DNA of 64,000 bases from Streptomyces chartreusis (GTDB taxonomy: Bacteria; Actinomycetota; Actinomycetes; Streptomycetales; Streptomycetaceae): contig NZ_CP023689.1 of assembly GCF_008704715.1 (NCBI RefSeq), positions 3,348,001 through 3,412,000 on the forward strand. Direction: 5' to 3'. A program made the translations under genes and the position numbers. The notes below the pieces were generated by a model. It did no database searches, was not told the DNA's origin, and worked only from the letters and a program-made list of their open reading frames with translations. Shown piece by piece: positions 46,847 to 56,695 of this stretch. The stretch's first letter is position 1. Every line of letters begins with the position of its first letter.

Positions 46847-47719
46847 TCAGTGCGCGGAGGCCGTGCGCCAGCGCCGCACGAGCGGCCACAGCCCGACCCC
46901 GATGACGAGGGCGATCAGATGCCCCCAGTCGGTCAGCGGGTCGGCGAGGCCGAGCAGGTCCTGGACCAGCAGCGCGCCGAACAGCGCCAGCACCGGCCAT
47001 CGCAGCCACGGCCTGAGCAGCCCGGTCAGCGCGCCGATACTCGTCGCGACGCCGAAGCTGACGCCGTAGTCGAGGCGGTGCAGGGAACTGTCGGGAAGGT
47101 GCCCGGCGAGCACCGCGAGCCCGACCGGCACCTCGGTCGCGAGGGTGGCCAGGACGTGCCCGAGCAGGAAGACGACGGCCGTGCGGACACCGCCGATGCG
47201 CCGCTCCAGCGCGGTGAGCACCAGCAGGAAGCAGATCGTGTAGGGCGCCACGATCCCGCCGGCCGTCCAGAGCCCACTGGCGAGCAGCACCGTCAGGGGC
47301 GTGTGCACGAGGTGCGCCACGTCGGTGCTGGAGCCCTGGTGGAGGGCGTGGACCAGGGCGGGGTCGGCGTACACGGCTATCAGGGAGGTCACCGTCAGGA
47401 CGACGGCGTAGGCGAACGTGAACGGTGTGCCGGTGGGGGTGGGGAGCAGACGCCAGGGGCGCAGGGCGAGGGCTCGGGCCCACGGAGCCGCGATCTCGCG
47501 TGCGCCCGCGCCGGCCTCGGCAAGACCCGGCGCCGGGGAGGAGACGGCGGACGCACCCGCCGGCATCCGCTGCTGCGGCATCCCGTCCAGCAGCCCGGCC
47601 GCATCGGGGAGAACCGCGTCACCGGCACGGCCGACCATGTCACCCGTGCGGTCGGCCCCACTCGAAGGAGCCCGCTCCGGGGCCGGCCCCGTCGCACCCG
47701 CGGCCACAGTCCGTTCCAC
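46847..47719 (-). CDS. Rhomboid-like membrane protein
   Basis: The product has up to 290 residues, with an N-terminal cytoplasmic Ala/Gly/Pro-rich region (about 90 residues) and then about six hydrophobic segments. The segment LHRLDYGVSFGVATSIGALTG and the later DWGHLIALVIGVGL place a serine and a histidine where rhomboid proteases have their dyad (GxSG-like and H). Similar actinobacterial proteins are named rhomboid-like; proteolytic activity is not proven. The GTG at 47719 has AAGGAG upstream at about 10 bases. The N-terminal 27-45 residues may not be real if ATG 47638 is used. Confidence 0.75.
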   Translation of the reverse strand: MERTVAAGATGPAPERAPSSGADRTGDMVGRAGDAVLPDAAGLLDGMPQQRMPAGASAVSSPAPGLAEAGAGAREIAAPWARALALRPWRLLPTPTGTPFTFAYAVVLTVTSLIAVYADPALVHALHQGSSTDVAHLVHTPLTVLLASGLWTAGGIVAPYTICFLLVLTALERRIGGVRTAVVFLLGHVLATLATEVPVGLAVLAGHLPDSSLHRLDYGVSFGVATSIGALTGLLRPWLRWPVLALFGALLVQDLLGLADPLTDWGHLIALVIGVGLWPLVRRWRTASAH

Positions 47720-48063
47720 GCTGAGGCGCTCCTTCCGTTTCCCCTCAGCGTTGGCCCGCCTCGCCCCCTATGTCTGTGACCCTCGCCACACGACAGCCGA
47801 TTCTCAGCAACCTCTCAAGAAACTCTCGCGTCCTCACCAGACGCGCCCGCACAGACGCACCCGCACAGACGCACGCCACCGGAGCCGCCCGGTCGCCGAG
47901 CAGGTCGAGGCCCCTCCCCCTCATACCCCTGGCCCGCGTCAACCAGGAGCACCCCGCGGCACTCCTCAAGATCGGCCGAAGCCCCTGTGCTCCGCCGCGG
48001 TTCGGGCCCGCCCTCTGCGATATTTCTCTGGGGCGGCCCGAGTTGAACTGCGAGGATGGCCGG
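47720..48063. other. Divergent intergenic region
   Basis: The 344 bases separate the rhomboid-like gene and the spermidine-synthase-like gene. Between about 47845 and 47878 there is a short tandem repeat of a CCGCACAGACGCA unit (two copies plus a partial). A GATATTTCTC box near 48017-48026 lies about 40 bases before the ATG of the next gene. I see no gene or RNA. Confidence 0.5.
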
Positions 48064-48741
48064 ATGCCCACTTCGTACGACGTCCCCGAAGTCCTGGATC
48101 GCCGTGAGGGCCCGCACGGCGAGATCGTGCTGCGGCGGCACGGCGAACTGCTTCAGATCATCGCCAACGGCTGCTTCCTCATGGACACTTCCGACGGCCG
48201 TTCGGAGCGGCTGCTGGTCGACGCCGCGCTCGACGCGCTGGACGGACGGCCGGCACCGCACCTGCTGATCGGCGGACTCGGCGTCGGCTTCTCGCTCGCA
48301 CACGCCGCCGCCGATCCCCGCCCGGGACGGATCGCCGTCGTCGAGCGCGAGAGCGCGATTATCGGCTGGCATCTCGACGGCCCCTTGGCGGACTTCTCCG
48401 CCCGCGCCGTCGCCGACCCTCGCACCGAGATTCTGGAAACGGATCTCGTGAGGTACGTACATGAGACTTCCGACACGTATGACGCACTGTGTCTCGACAT
48501 CGACAACGGCCCCGGATGGACCGTCACCGAGGGCAACGAAAGTCTCTACTCACCGGACGGACTCGCCGCCTGCACACGGGTGTTGAGGCCGGGAGGGGTA
48601 CTCGCGGTATGGTCCGCACAGCCCTCTCCGGAATTCGAAGAAACCTTGCGTAATGCCGGATTCCAACAGGTGCGTACCGAAGAGATCCCCGTTGCCCGGG
48701 GCGTTCCGGACGTCGTACACCTCGCCGTACGACCTGGATAG
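48064..48741 (+). CDS. Spermidine-synthase-like methyltransferase-fold protein
   Basis: The 225-residue protein has a Rossmann methyltransferase-like core: LLIGGLGVGFSLAHAAADPRPGRIAVVERESAIIGWH (GxGxG nucleotide site and acidic residue), DTYDALCLDIDNGPGWTV and LRPGGVLAVWSAQPSPEFEETLRNAGF. It resembles the truncated spermidine/spermine synthase-like family; the polyamine synthase N-terminal domain is short. The substrate is unknown. The ATG at 48064 has no clear Shine-Dalgarno, and an adjacent two-component system follows. Confidence 0.85.
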   Translation: MPTSYDVPEVLDRREGPHGEIVLRRHGELLQIIANGCFLMDTSDGRSERLLVDAALDALDGRPAPHLLIGGLGVGFSLAHAAADPRPGRIAVVERESAIIGWHLDGPLADFSARAVADPRTEILETDLVRYVHETSDTYDALCLDIDNGPGWTVTEGNESLYSPDGLAACTRVLRPGGVLAVWSAQPSPEFEETLRNAGFQQVRTEEIPVARGVPDVVHLAVRPG

Positions 48742-48873
48742 CCGTGGCGCGGTGACTCCCCGTACTCTGCTTCCCTGACGCGGATCATTCAAGCGTCAAT
48801 CGCAAGCATGAGCAGGCATAGCCAGTCAGCGGGATCACCCCACGGATTCCGGAAAGCAACTTTGGGGCGGGCG

Positions 48874-49611
48874 ATGGAGCAGACACACACCTCCCACAAC
48901 GGCACGGCGGCGACCCCGGGCGCGCAGCGCCGGGTCCTCGTGGTCGAGGACGATCCGACCATCGTGGACGCCATCGCGGCCCGCCTGCGTGCCGAGGGAT
49001 TCCTTGTACAGACGGCCGGAGACGGTCCGGCGGCGGTCGACACGGCCGAGGCGTGGCAGCCCGACCTGCTGATCCTCGACATCATGCTGCCGGGCTTCGA
49101 CGGTCTGGAGGTCTGCCGTCGCGTGCAGGCCCAGCGCCCGGTCCCGGTGATGATGCTGACCGCGCGTGACGACGAGACCGACATGCTGGTCGGGCTCGGC
49201 GTGGGCGCCGACGACTACATGACCAAGCCGTTCTCGATGCGGGAGCTCGCGGCGCGCGTGCACGTGCTGCTGCGCCGCGTCGAGCGGGCCGCGCTGGCCG
49301 CCACCACCCCGCGGTCGGGCATCCTGCGGCTCGGCGAGCTGGAGATCGACCACGCGCAGCGGCGCGTGCGGGTGCGCAGTGAGGACGTCCACCTCACGCC
49401 GACCGAGTTCGACCTGCTGGTGTGCCTGGCGAACACGCCGCGCGCGGTCCTCTCGCGCGAACAGCTGCTCGCCGAGGTCTGGGACTGGGCGGACGCCTCC
49501 GGCACCCGGACGGTCGACAGCCACATCAAGGCACTGCGCCGGAAGATCGGCGCCGAGCGGATCCGCACGGTGCACGGCGTGGGCTACGCCCTGGAGACAC
49601 CGACGCCATGA
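48874..49611 (+). CDS. OmpR/PhoB-type response regulator
   Basis: The 245-residue protein has a receiver domain (RRVLVVEDDPTIVDAI; phosphoacceptor Asp69 in LLILDIMLPG; Thr in MMLTARDD; Lys in MTKPFS) and a C-terminal winged helix (LTPTEFDLLVCLANTPRAVLSREQLLAEVWDW...VDSHIKALRRKIG). The frame is open back to 48808, but ATG 48874 (MEQTHTSHN) with a purine-rich GGGGCGGG upstream fits better. The stop overlaps the start of the cognate kinase by 4 bases. Confidence 0.95.
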   Translation: MEQTHTSHNGTAATPGAQRRVLVVEDDPTIVDAIAARLRAEGFLVQTAGDGPAAVDTAEAWQPDLLILDIMLPGFDGLEVCRRVQAQRPVPVMMLTARDDETDMLVGLGVGADDYMTKPFSMRELAARVHVLLRRVERAALAATTPRSGILRLGELEIDHAQRRVRVRSEDVHLTPTEFDLLVCLANTPRAVLSREQLLAEVWDWADASGTRTVDSHIKALRRKIGAERIRTVHGVGYALETPTP

Positions 49612-50714
49612 GCGACGGGCCGGCCGCGCGGAGAGGCCCCGGGGAGCCCTGGGGCGGCGTCAGTCCGTTCTCGATCAAGACCAAGCTGGGCACTCTGGTC
49701 GTCATCGCGGTGCTGATCACGACAGGACTGTCGATGATCGCGGTGCGCACGCAGACGGAGCTCCGCTTCATCACGGTCTTCTCGATGATCGCCACACTGC
49801 TCATTACGCAGTTCGTGGCCCATTCGCTCACCGCACCGCTGGACGAGATGAACACGGTGGCCCGGTCCATCTCGCAGGGCGACTACACCCGCCGGGTGAA
49901 GGAGAACCGCAGGGACGAGCTGGGCGACCTGGCCGAGACGATCAACCTGATGGCCGACGAGCTGGAGGCCCAGGACCAGCAGCGCAAGGAGCTGGTGGCG
50001 AACGTCTCGCACGAGCTGCGCACCCCCATCGCGGGACTGCGGGCCGTCCTGGAGAACGTCGTCGACGGCATCGCCCCGGCCGACCCCGAGACCATGCGCA
50101 CGGCCCTGAAGCAGACCGAGCGCCTCGGCCGGCTCGTGGAGACCCTGCTGGACCTGTCCCGCCTGGACAACGGCGTCGTACCGCTGCGCATGCGGCGCTT
50201 CGAGGTCTGGCCGTACCTGTCCGGCGTGCTGAAGGAGGCCAACATGGTCGCCTCCGCGCGCGGCGGCATGGCCTCCGGCTCCGGCAGCCACACCCGTACG
50301 GACGTCCATCTGCACCTCGACGTCTCCCCGCCGGAGCTGACCGCGCACGCCGACCCCGAGCGCATCCACCAGGTCGTCGCCAATCTCATCGACAACGCGA
50401 TCAAGCACAGCCCGCCGCACGGCCGCGTGACGGTGAAGGCACGGCGCGGGCCGCTCCCGGAGTCGCTGGAGCTGGAGGTCCTGGACGAGGGTCCGGGCAT
50501 CCCGAAGTCGGAGTGGCACAAGGTCTTCGAGCGCTTCAACCGGGGCGCGGTGCGCCGGCCGCACGGGCCGGGCAGCGACGGCGGCACGGGGCTCGGGCTG
50601 GCGATCGCGCGCTGGGCCGTGGATCTGCACGGAGGCGGGATCGGCGTGGCCGAATCCGATCGGGGCTGCCGGATTCTTGTCACACTTCCAGGGCAGCCTT
50701 CCGTTCAAAGTTGA
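49608..50714 (+). CDS. Sensor histidine kinase
   Basis: The 368-residue protein has two closely spaced hydrophobic segments (about residues 26-46 and 52-70) with almost no extracellular loop. A HAMP region follows, then the phosphoacceptor ANVSHELRTPI with His135, N box NLIDNAIKHS, G1 DEGPGIP and G2 GGTGLGLAIA. The minimal sensor suggests membrane or cytoplasmic sensing. Its partner is the response regulator just upstream (ATGA overlap). The signal is unknown. Confidence 0.95.
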   Translation: MSDGPAARRGPGEPWGGVSPFSIKTKLGTLVVIAVLITTGLSMIAVRTQTELRFITVFSMIATLLITQFVAHSLTAPLDEMNTVARSISQGDYTRRVKENRRDELGDLAETINLMADELEAQDQQRKELVANVSHELRTPIAGLRAVLENVVDGIAPADPETMRTALKQTERLGRLVETLLDLSRLDNGVVPLRMRRFEVWPYLSGVLKEANMVASARGGMASGSGSHTRTDVHLHLDVSPPELTAHADPERIHQVVANLIDNAIKHSPPHGRVTVKARRGPLPESLELEVLDEGPGIPKSEWHKVFERFNRGAVRRPHGPGSDGGTGLGLAIARWAVDLHGGGIGVAESDRGCRILVTLPGQPSVQS

Positions 50715-50994
50715 CGTAAAGTTCGAAGCGGAGTCTCAAGATCCACGTCGTCCTGCCTGACGGACACGTGTGATCAGGTCCAGACCTGCGCTTTCGATGC
50801 GCCGGGTCTCGGTGCCCCCATCCCTTCTGAAGCGGAACCACGCTTGTTTCCCGCCATTTCCGGGCCCGAAACACGCTTTCTGATGTGACTTACGCGACGA
50901 TGACCTTGCTCGACCTGACCTTCCCGGCCATGGGGGCGTAGCCTTTATTCCCGCTGTCCATCACCTTGTGAAGCGGAAGAGGGCGGTTGCCGCC

Positions 50995-53900
50995 GTGTCG
51001 CCACAGTCCCCCAGTAACTCGAGCATCTCGACCGACACCGACCAAGCGGGCAAGAACCCCGCGGCCGCGTTCGGTCCGAACGAGTGGCTCGTCGACGAGA
51101 TCTATCAGCAGTACCTCCAGGACCCGAATTCGGTAGACCGAGCCTGGTGGGACTTCTTCGCCGACTACAAGCCCGGCGTCGGCGCCGCGGCGCCGGCGGG
51201 TACTGCGGCCGCGGGGGCCGCAGACACCACCACGGCCCCCAAGCCCGCGCCCGCCGCCCCGGCTGCTCCGGCCGCCCCGTCGGTGCCCGCGCCGGCCCCC
51301 GCGGCCGCGCAGCCCGCGCCCGCCGCGCAGGCCCCGGCCGCTGCCGCTCCGGCGAAGCCCGCCGCGCCCGCTCCGGCCGCGAAGCCCGCTCAGCCGAAGA
51401 AGGCCGAGCCCGCCGCCGCCTCCGCCGAGGGCCCCGAGCTCGTCACCCTGCGCGGCCCGGCCGCCGCGGTCGCGAAGAACATGAACGCCTCGCTGGAGGT
51501 GCCCACGGCCACGTCCGTGCGCGCGGTCCCGGTGAAGCTGCTGTTCGACAACCGCATCGTCATCAACAACCACCTGAAGCGCGCCCGGGGCGGGAAGATC
51601 TCCTTCACGCACCTGATCGGCTACGCGATGGTGCAGGCCATCAAGGCCATGCCGTCGATGAACTACTCCTTCGCGGAGAAGGACGGCAAGCCGACCCTGG
51701 TCAAGCCGGAGCACATCAACTTCGGCCTCGCCATCGACCTGGTCAAGCCCAACGGCGACCGCCAGCTCGTGGTCGCGGGCATCAAGAAGGCCGAGACCCT
51801 GAACTTCTTCGAGTTCTGGCAGGCCTACGAGGACATCGTCCGCCGCGCCCGCGACGGCAAGCTCGGCATGGCCGACTTCACCGGCGTCACGGTCTCCCTG
51901 ACCAACCCCGGCGGCCTCGGCACCGTCCACTCCGTCCCGCGTCTGATGCCCGGCCAGTCGGTCATCATGGGCGTCGGCTCCATGGACTACCCGGCGGAGT
52001 TCCAGGGCACCTCCCAGGACACCCTGAACAAGCTCGGCATCTCGAAGGTCATGACGCTCACGTCGACCTACGACCACCGGGTCATCCAGGGCGCCGCGTC
52101 CGGCGAGTTCCTGCGGGTCGTCGCGAACTTCCTGCTCGGCGAGGGCAACTTCTACGACGAGATCTTCGAGGCGCTGCGCATCCCCTACGAGCCGGTCCGC
52201 TGGCTCAAGGACATCGACGCCAGCCACGACGACGACGTCACGAAGGCCGCCCGCGTCTTCGAGCTGATCCACTCCTACCGGGTCCGCGGCCACGTCATGG
52301 CCGACACCGACCCGCTGGAGTACCGCCAGCGCAAGCACCCCGACCTCGACATCACCGAGCACGGCCTCACCCTGTGGGACCTGGAGCGCGAGTTCGCGGT
52401 CGGCGGCTTCTCCGGCAAGTCCCTGATGAAGCTGCGCGACATCCTCGGTGTCCTGCGCGACTCGTACTGCCGCACCACCGGCATCGAGTTCATGCACATC
52501 CAGGACCCGAAGCAGCGCAAGTGGATCCAGGACCGCATCGAGCGCCCGCACACCAAGCCGGAGCGCGAGGAGCAGCTGCGCATCCTGCGCCGGCTGAACG
52601 CCGCGGAGGCCTTCGAGACCTTCCTGCAGACGAAGTACGTCGGCCAGAAGCGCTTCTCCCTGGAGGGCGGCGAGTCCGTCATCCCGCTGCTCGACGCGGT
52701 GCTGGACTCGGCCGCCGAGTCCCGCCTGGACGAGGTCGTCATCGGCATGGCCCACCGCGGCCGCCTGAACGTCCTCGCCAACATCGTCGGCAAGTCGTAC
52801 GCGCAGATCTTCCGCGAGTTCGAGGGCAACCTCGACCCGAAGTCGATGCACGGCTCCGGCGACGTGAAGTACCACCTGGGCGCCGAGGGCACCTTCACGG
52901 GCCTGGACGGCGAGCAGATCAACGTCTCGCTGGCCGCGAACCCCTCCCACCTGGAGACGGTCGACCCGGTCATCGAGGGCATCGCCCGCGCCAAGCAGGA
53001 CATCATCAACAAGGGCGGCACGGACTTCACCGTCCTGCCGGTGGCCCTGCACGGCGACGCGGCCTTCGCGGGCCAGGGCGTGGTGGCCGAGACCCTGAAC
53101 ATGTCGCAGCTGCGGGGTTACCGCACCGGCGGCACGGTCCACATCGTCATCAACAACCAGGTCGGCTTCACGGCGGCGCCCGAGTCCTCGCGCTCCTCCA
53201 TGTACGCCACCGACGTGGCCCGCATGATCGAGGCCCCGATCTTCCACGTGAACGGCGACGACCCGGAGGCCGTGGTCCGCGTCGCGCGGCTCGCCTTCGA
53301 GTTCCGTCAGGCGTTCAACAAGGACGTGGTGATCGACCTCATCTGCTACCGCCGCCGCGGTCACAACGAGTCGGACAACCCGGCCTTCACCCAGCCGCTG
53401 ATGTACGACCTGATCGACAAGAAGCGCTCGGTGCGCAAGCTGTACACCGAGTCCCTCATCGGTCGCGGCGACATCACCCTGGAAGAGGCCGAGCAGGCGC
53501 TCCAGGACTACCAGGGCCAGCTGGAGAAGGTCTTCACCGAGGTCCGCGAGGCCGTCACGGCCCAGCCGGCCGCCGGTCCCGTCTCGGACCCGCAGGCGGA
53601 GTTCCCGGTCGCCGTGAGCACCGCGATCTCCTCGGAGACCGTGAAGCGGATCGCCGAGTCCCAGGTCAACATCCCCGACACCTTCCACGTCCACCCGCGT
53701 CTGCTGCCGCAGCTCCAGCGCCGGGCGACGATGGTCGAGGACGGGACGATCGACTGGGGCATGGGCGAGACGCTGGCCGTCGGCTCCCTCCTCCTGGAGG
53801 GCACCCCGGTCCGCCTCTCCGGCCAGGACTCCCAGCGCGGCACCTTCGGCCAGCGGCACGCGGTCCTCATCGACCGTGAGACGGGCGAGGAGCACACCCC

Positions 53901-54798
53901 GCTCCAGTACCTCGCCGAGGAGCAGGCCCGCTACAACGTCTACAACTCCCTGCTCTCCGAGTACGCGGTCATGGGCTTCGAGTACGGCTACTCGCTGGCC
54001 CGCCCCGACGCGCTCGTGATGTGGGAGGCGCAGTTCGGCGACTTCGTCAACGGCGCGCAGACGGTGGTCGACGAGTACATCTCGGCGGCGGAGCAGAAGT
54101 GGGGCCAGACGTCCGGCGTCACCCTGCTGCTCCCGCACGGCTACGAGGGCCAGGGCCCGGACCACTCCTCGGCCCGTGTCGAGCGCTTCCTCCAGCTCTG
54201 CGCGCAGAACAACATGACGGTCGCGATGCCGACTCTGCCGTCGAACTACTTCCACCTCCTGCGGTGGCAGGTGCACAACCCGCACCACAAGCCGCTGGTG
54301 GTCTTCACCCCGAAGTCGATGCTGCGCCTCAAGGCCGCCGCGTCGAAGACGGAGGAGTTCACGTCGGGTCAGTTCCGCCCGGTCATCGGCGACGCTTCGG
54401 TGGACCCGGCCGCGGTCCGCAAGGTCGTCTTCGTCGCGGGCAAGCTGTACTACGACCTGGAGGCCGAGCGGGTCAAGCGCGGCATCACGGACACGGCGAT
54501 CATCCGGATCGAGCGGCTGTACCCGCTCCCCGGTGCGGAGCTCCAGGCCGAGATCGCCAAGTACCCGAACGCCGAGAAGTACCTGTGGGCCCAGGAGGAG
54601 CCGGCGAACCAGGGTGCCTGGCCGTTCATCGCGCTCAACCTGATCGACCACCTGGACCTGGCGGTCGGCGCCGACGTCCCGCACGGCGAGCGCCTGCGGC
54701 GGATCTCCCGCCCGCACGGCTCGTCCCCGGCGGTCGGCTCGGCCAAGCGCCACCAGGCGGAGCAGGAGCAGCTGGTGCGCGAGGTGTTCGAGGCGTAA
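50995..54798 (+). CDS. sucA: Multifunctional 2-oxoglutarate dehydrogenase/decarboxylase (KGD-type SucA)
   Basis: The protein, about 1267 residues, starts with [30 protein letters not shown], then has a Pro/Ala-rich linker (about residues 60-135) and an E2-like acyltransferase domain (about 145-385; [16 protein letters not shown] with the DHRxxxG motif). The thiamine-diphosphate E1 region follows ([34 protein letters not shown]-like [15 protein letters not shown]). This fused E2-E1 is the actinobacterial KGD architecture, which uses an external lipoyl carrier and needs E3. It catalyses the 2-oxoglutarate step of the TCA cycle. GTG 50995 (VSPQSPSN) fits relatives I remember; GTG 50968 is also in frame. 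Confidence 0.96.
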   Translation: MSPQSPSNSSISTDTDQAGKNPAAAFGPNEWLVDEIYQQYLQDPNSVDRAWWDFFADYKPGVGAAAPAGTAAAGAADTTTAPKPAPAAPAAPAAPSVPAPAPAAAQPAPAAQAPAAAAPAKPAAPAPAAKPAQPKKAEPAAASAEGPELVTLRGPAAAVAKNMNASLEVPTATSVRAVPVKLLFDNRIVINNHLKRARGGKISFTHLIGYAMVQAIKAMPSMNYSFAEKDGKPTLVKPEHINFGLAIDLVKPNGDRQLVVAGIKKAETLNFFEFWQAYEDIVRRARDGKLGMADFTGVTVSLTNPGGLGTVHSVPRLMPGQSVIMGVGSMDYPAEFQGTSQDTLNKLGISKVMTLTSTYDHRVIQGAASGEFLRVVANFLLGEGNFYDEIFEALRIPYEPVRWLKDIDASHDDDVTKAARVFELIHSYRVRGHVMADTDPLEYRQRKHPDLDITEHGLTLWDLEREFAVGGFSGKSLMKLRDILGVLRDSYCRTTGIEFMHIQDPKQRKWIQDRIERPHTKPEREEQLRILRRLNAAEAFETFLQTKYVGQKRFSLEGGESVIPLLDAVLDSAAESRLDEVVIGMAHRGRLNVLANIVGKSYAQIFREFEGNLDPKSMHGSGDVKYHLGAEGTFTGLDGEQINVSLAANPSHLETVDPVIEGIARAKQDIINKGGTDFTVLPVALHGDAAFAGQGVVAETLNMSQLRGYRTGGTVHIVINNQVGFTAAPESSRSSMYATDVARMIEAPIFHVNGDDPEAVVRVARLAFEFRQAFNKDVVIDLICYRRRGHNESDNPAFTQPLMYDLIDKKRSVRKLYTESLIGRGDITLEEAEQALQDYQGQLEKVFTEVREAVTAQPAAGPVSDPQAEFPVAVSTAISSETVKRIAESQVNIPDTFHVHPRLLPQLQRRATMVEDGTIDWGMGETLAVGSLLLEGTPVRLSGQDSQRGTFGQRHAVLIDRETGEEHTPLQYLAEEQARYNVYNSLLSEYAVMGFEYGYSLARPDALVMWEAQFGDFVNGAQTVVDEYISAAEQKWGQTSGVTLLLPHGYEGQGPDHSSARVERFLQLCAQNNMTVAMPTLPSNYFHLLRWQVHNPHHKPLVVFTPKSMLRLKAAASKTEEFTSGQFRPVIGDASVDPAAVRKVVFVAGKLYYDLEAERVKRGITDTAIIRIERLYPLPGAELQAEIAKYPNAEKYLWAQEEPANQGAWPFIALNLIDHLDLAVGADVPHGERLRRISRPHGSSPAVGSAKRHQAEQEQLVREVFEA

Positions 54799-54827
54799 GC
54801 CTCCGGAGCCTCCGCGGCGATCCGTTC

Positions 54828-54872
54828 GGAAGGCCCGGTGCCCAGTCCACGCGACTGGGTGCCGGGCCTTCC
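54828..54872 (+). terminator. Terminator after sucA
   Basis: GGAAGGCCCGGTGCCCAG at 54828-54845 pairs with CTGGGTGCCGGGCCTTCC at 54855-54872, with one weak position, around a 9-base loop. There is no strong T tract, but the stem is long and lies 30 bases after the stop codon. Confidence 0.8.
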
Positions 54873-54972
54873 GGCGTTCCCGGTCGACTCCCCCGCCACA
54901 CCGGTAAATTGAGAGGTACGGACGCACGGGGCCGACCGGCCGCCGGGCGGGTCGCGACGCAACGGGGGAACG

Positions 54973-55305
54973 ATGGCCGAACTGCTGCGGATCGCCATGG
55001 ACGACGACGAGGGCGAGGGCCAGTTGGTCGTCGAGGTCGAGGACGACGAGCCCGGCATGGTCCGCGCCTCCCGCGTAGGCAACCGTATGCACGAGGCCAC
55101 GGTCTCCCTGGAGGAGGCCCTCGCCCCCATCCGACGGGCCGCGGAGACGACCCTGCGCACCTTCCAGGCGGCCCGGCCCAGCACGGTGGAACTGGAGTTC
55201 GGTGTGAAGCTCAACGCGAGTGCCGGAGCGGTACTGACGAAGGCGGGCGTCGAGGGACACATCGTGGTCAAGCTGGGCTGGACGACGAAGGACTCCGGGG
55301 CGTGA
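54973..55305 (+). CDS. CU044_2847-type (Trypco1-like) small protein
   Basis: The 110-residue protein reads MAELLRIAMDDDEGEGQLVVEVEDDEPGMVRASR and continues with ATVSLEEALAPIRRAAETTLRTF, VELEFGVKLNASAGAVLTKAGVEGHIVVKLGWT. This pattern is that of the trypsin-co-occurring domain 1 family, often linked to trypsin-like peptidases; no peptidase gene is adjacent here. GGGGGAA precedes the ATG. Confidence 0.8.
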   Translation: MAELLRIAMDDDEGEGQLVVEVEDDEPGMVRASRVGNRMHEATVSLEEALAPIRRAAETTLRTFQAARPSTVELEFGVKLNASAGAVLTKAGVEGHIVVKLGWTTKDSGA

Positions 55306-55339
55306 GCGCGTGCCCGTGGGCAGGACTTATCCTCGCTGC

Positions 55340-55522
55340 ATGTACTTCACCGACCGAGGCATCGAAGAACTGGAGAAGCGGCGCGGCGAGGAGGAGGTCT
55401 CCTTCGAGTGGCTGGCCGAGCAGTTGCGTACCTTCGTCGACCTGAACCCGGACTTCGAGGTGCCGGTGGAGCGGCTGGCGACGTGGCTGGCGCGGCTGGA
55501 CGACGAGGACGACGACGTGTAG
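55340..55522 (+). CDS. DUF6104 small protein
   Basis: The 60-residue protein begins MYFTDRGIEELEKRRGEEEV and ends LARLDDEDDDV. It matches a highly conserved small Streptomyces protein of unknown function (DUF6104). CTTATCC lies about 7-13 bases before the ATG as a -10 box, so the transcript is probably leaderless. A strong terminator follows. Confidence 0.85.
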   Translation: MYFTDRGIEELEKRRGEEEVSFEWLAEQLRTFVDLNPDFEVPVERLATWLARLDDEDDDV

Positions 55523-55540
55523 CAGCGCGGTCCTCCGCCC

Positions 55541-55572
55541 GGGCGCCCCGGTTCGGGGCGCCCTTTCTGTTT
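55541..55572 (+). terminator. Intrinsic terminator after the DUF6104 gene
   Basis: GGGCGCCCC (55541-55549) and GGGGCGCCC (55555-55563) form a perfect 9-base stem with a 5-base loop. It is followed by TTTCTGTTT, the most classic terminator in the window. Confidence 0.93.
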
Positions 55573-55584
55573 GGGTACGGCCCC

Positions 55585-56430
55585 TCAGTCCAGGGGCCGC
55601 ACCACGCTGTACGCCAGCCCCAGCGCGCCGTCGACCAGCAGTACCGCGCCCGCCGCGGCCCAGCCGGCGCTGCGGTGCCGCAGGGCCCAGACCGCGAGGG
55701 GCAGGCCCACCACGACCTGGGCCAGGGCCAGGGGGCGGGATCTGGGGCCGCCCGCCCAGGGGAGCCAGGGGCCGAGGCGGCTGCCTTCCACGGCGTCGAG
55801 TTCCGCGCGGAAGGCGTCGCGCCAGCCCGACCACTCGATCAGGCGGATGTGCGGCTGGTCGCGGGCGGCGGCCTGGAGGGCGTCGGTGCCCTCGCCGGGG
55901 ACGAGTCCTTCGGGCAGGGTGACGCCCGCGCGCGTGAGGACGGCGATCAGGCCACGCATGCGTGCCCGTGCGTCGGCCGCGGAGTCGGGGCGGGTCAGTC
56001 CGTCGAGGGACTGCACGTCCAGGACCGGGTCGAGGCCGAGGCGGGCGGCGAAGGTGTGCATGGCCTCGTCCTCGCCTGCCGGGGTGCCGTTGGCGAGCCA
56101 GATGTAGCCGACGGGGCGGCGGAAGCCCGAAGCGAGGGTGTATCCGGCGCGGTCGGCGTCCCACCACAGGGCGAGGACGGGCCAGGGCGCGCCGACGGCG
56201 AGGGCCGTGGCCCAGCCGGTGAGGACGCGGTCCACGGGCTCGTCGCCGTCCAGCCAGGGGCCGCCCTCGGGCACGAGCACGCTCCACTCGTCGCCGGCCG
56301 GTGCGAGCAGCATGTCCTCGCGCAGCAGCCGGGCGACGGGGGCGACGGACTCGGGCCCGGCGCGGCAGATCAGCAGGGCGCCCGGGGTGGGGCGGGTCTG
56401 GCCGGTGGACCGGGGCTGTTCCGTCGACAT
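55585..56430 (-). CDS. Conserved hypothetical protein with C-terminal membrane segments
   Basis: The 281-residue protein has a soluble part (GALLICRAGPESVAPVARLL, GDEWSVLVPEGGPWLDGDEPVD, PVLALWWDADRAGYTLASGFRRPVGYIWL) and two hydrophobic stretches at the C-terminus (ALAQVVVGLPLAVWAL and AAGAVLLVDGALGLAYSVV). I do not know the family's function. The ATG at 56430 has no Shine-Dalgarno. It is convergent with DUF6104, with a terminator between. Confidence 0.8.
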   Translation of the reverse strand: MSTEQPRSTGQTRPTPGALLICRAGPESVAPVARLLREDMLLAPAGDEWSVLVPEGGPWLDGDEPVDRVLTGWATALAVGAPWPVLALWWDADRAGYTLASGFRRPVGYIWLANGTPAGEDEAMHTFAARLGLDPVLDVQSLDGLTRPDSAADARARMRGLIAVLTRAGVTLPEGLVPGEGTDALQAAARDQPHIRLIEWSGWRDAFRAELDAVEGSRLGPWLPWAGGPRSRPLALAQVVVGLPLAVWALRHRSAGWAAAGAVLLVDGALGLAYSVVRPLD

Positions 56431-56490
56431 GACAACACGCTAGGCCGCTTTGTCCACCTCGCGTGATTTGTGATCACCAGAACGAGTGCC

Positions 56491-56546
56491 TTGACTTTCG
56501 ACGTCCGCGATATATCGTGTTTCTTGGAAGACGCGATATGGCGTGT
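56491..56546 (+). promoter_or_regulatory. Promoter and probable PadR operator of the DUF4097-PadR operon
   Basis: TTGACT at 56491-56496 and TATCGT at 56513-56518 make a -35/-10 pair with 16-base spacing. The -10 is inside the palindrome CGATATATCG (56508-56517). A related half-site ACGCGATATGGCGTGT follows at 56531-56546. GATAT-containing inverted repeats of this kind fit PadR-family operators, and a padR gene is the second gene of the operon, so autoregulation is likely. Confidence 0.65.
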
Positions 56547-56554
56547 GTCGTGAG

Positions 56555-56622
56555 TCGTCGTGTGCCGTGGTTCGTCGTGTGCCGCAGTTCGTCGTGTGCG
56601 GTGACTCGTCGTGTGTCGTGGT
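56555..56622 (+). repeat. Four tandem 17-base repeats in the 5' leader
   Basis: Four consecutive 17-base units start TCGTCGTGTG: 56555-56571 (then CCGTGGT), 56572-56588 (CCGCAGT), 56589-56605 (CGGTGAC) and 56606-56622 (TCGTGGT). They lie between the predicted promoter and the ATG at 56696, so they would be in the mRNA leader. The repeat is imperfect and no function is known. Confidence 0.85.
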
Positions 56623-56695
56623 TCGCGTCTCCGTCTTGTCTTCGTGTCAGATCCGGCCCGTGCGGCCGTGTCCGGTCGCCCAGGAGGTCCGCACC

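Noticed and set aside
50890..55260. A 1456-codon open frame on the minus strand over sucA
   Set aside because: It is antisense to a clearly coding gene with family motifs. High GC keeps the frame open, and its translation has no recognised motif.
56555..56622. Possible CRISPR array
   Set aside because: The four 17-base units are contiguous, with no spacers between them and no cas genes; it is a simple tandem repeat.
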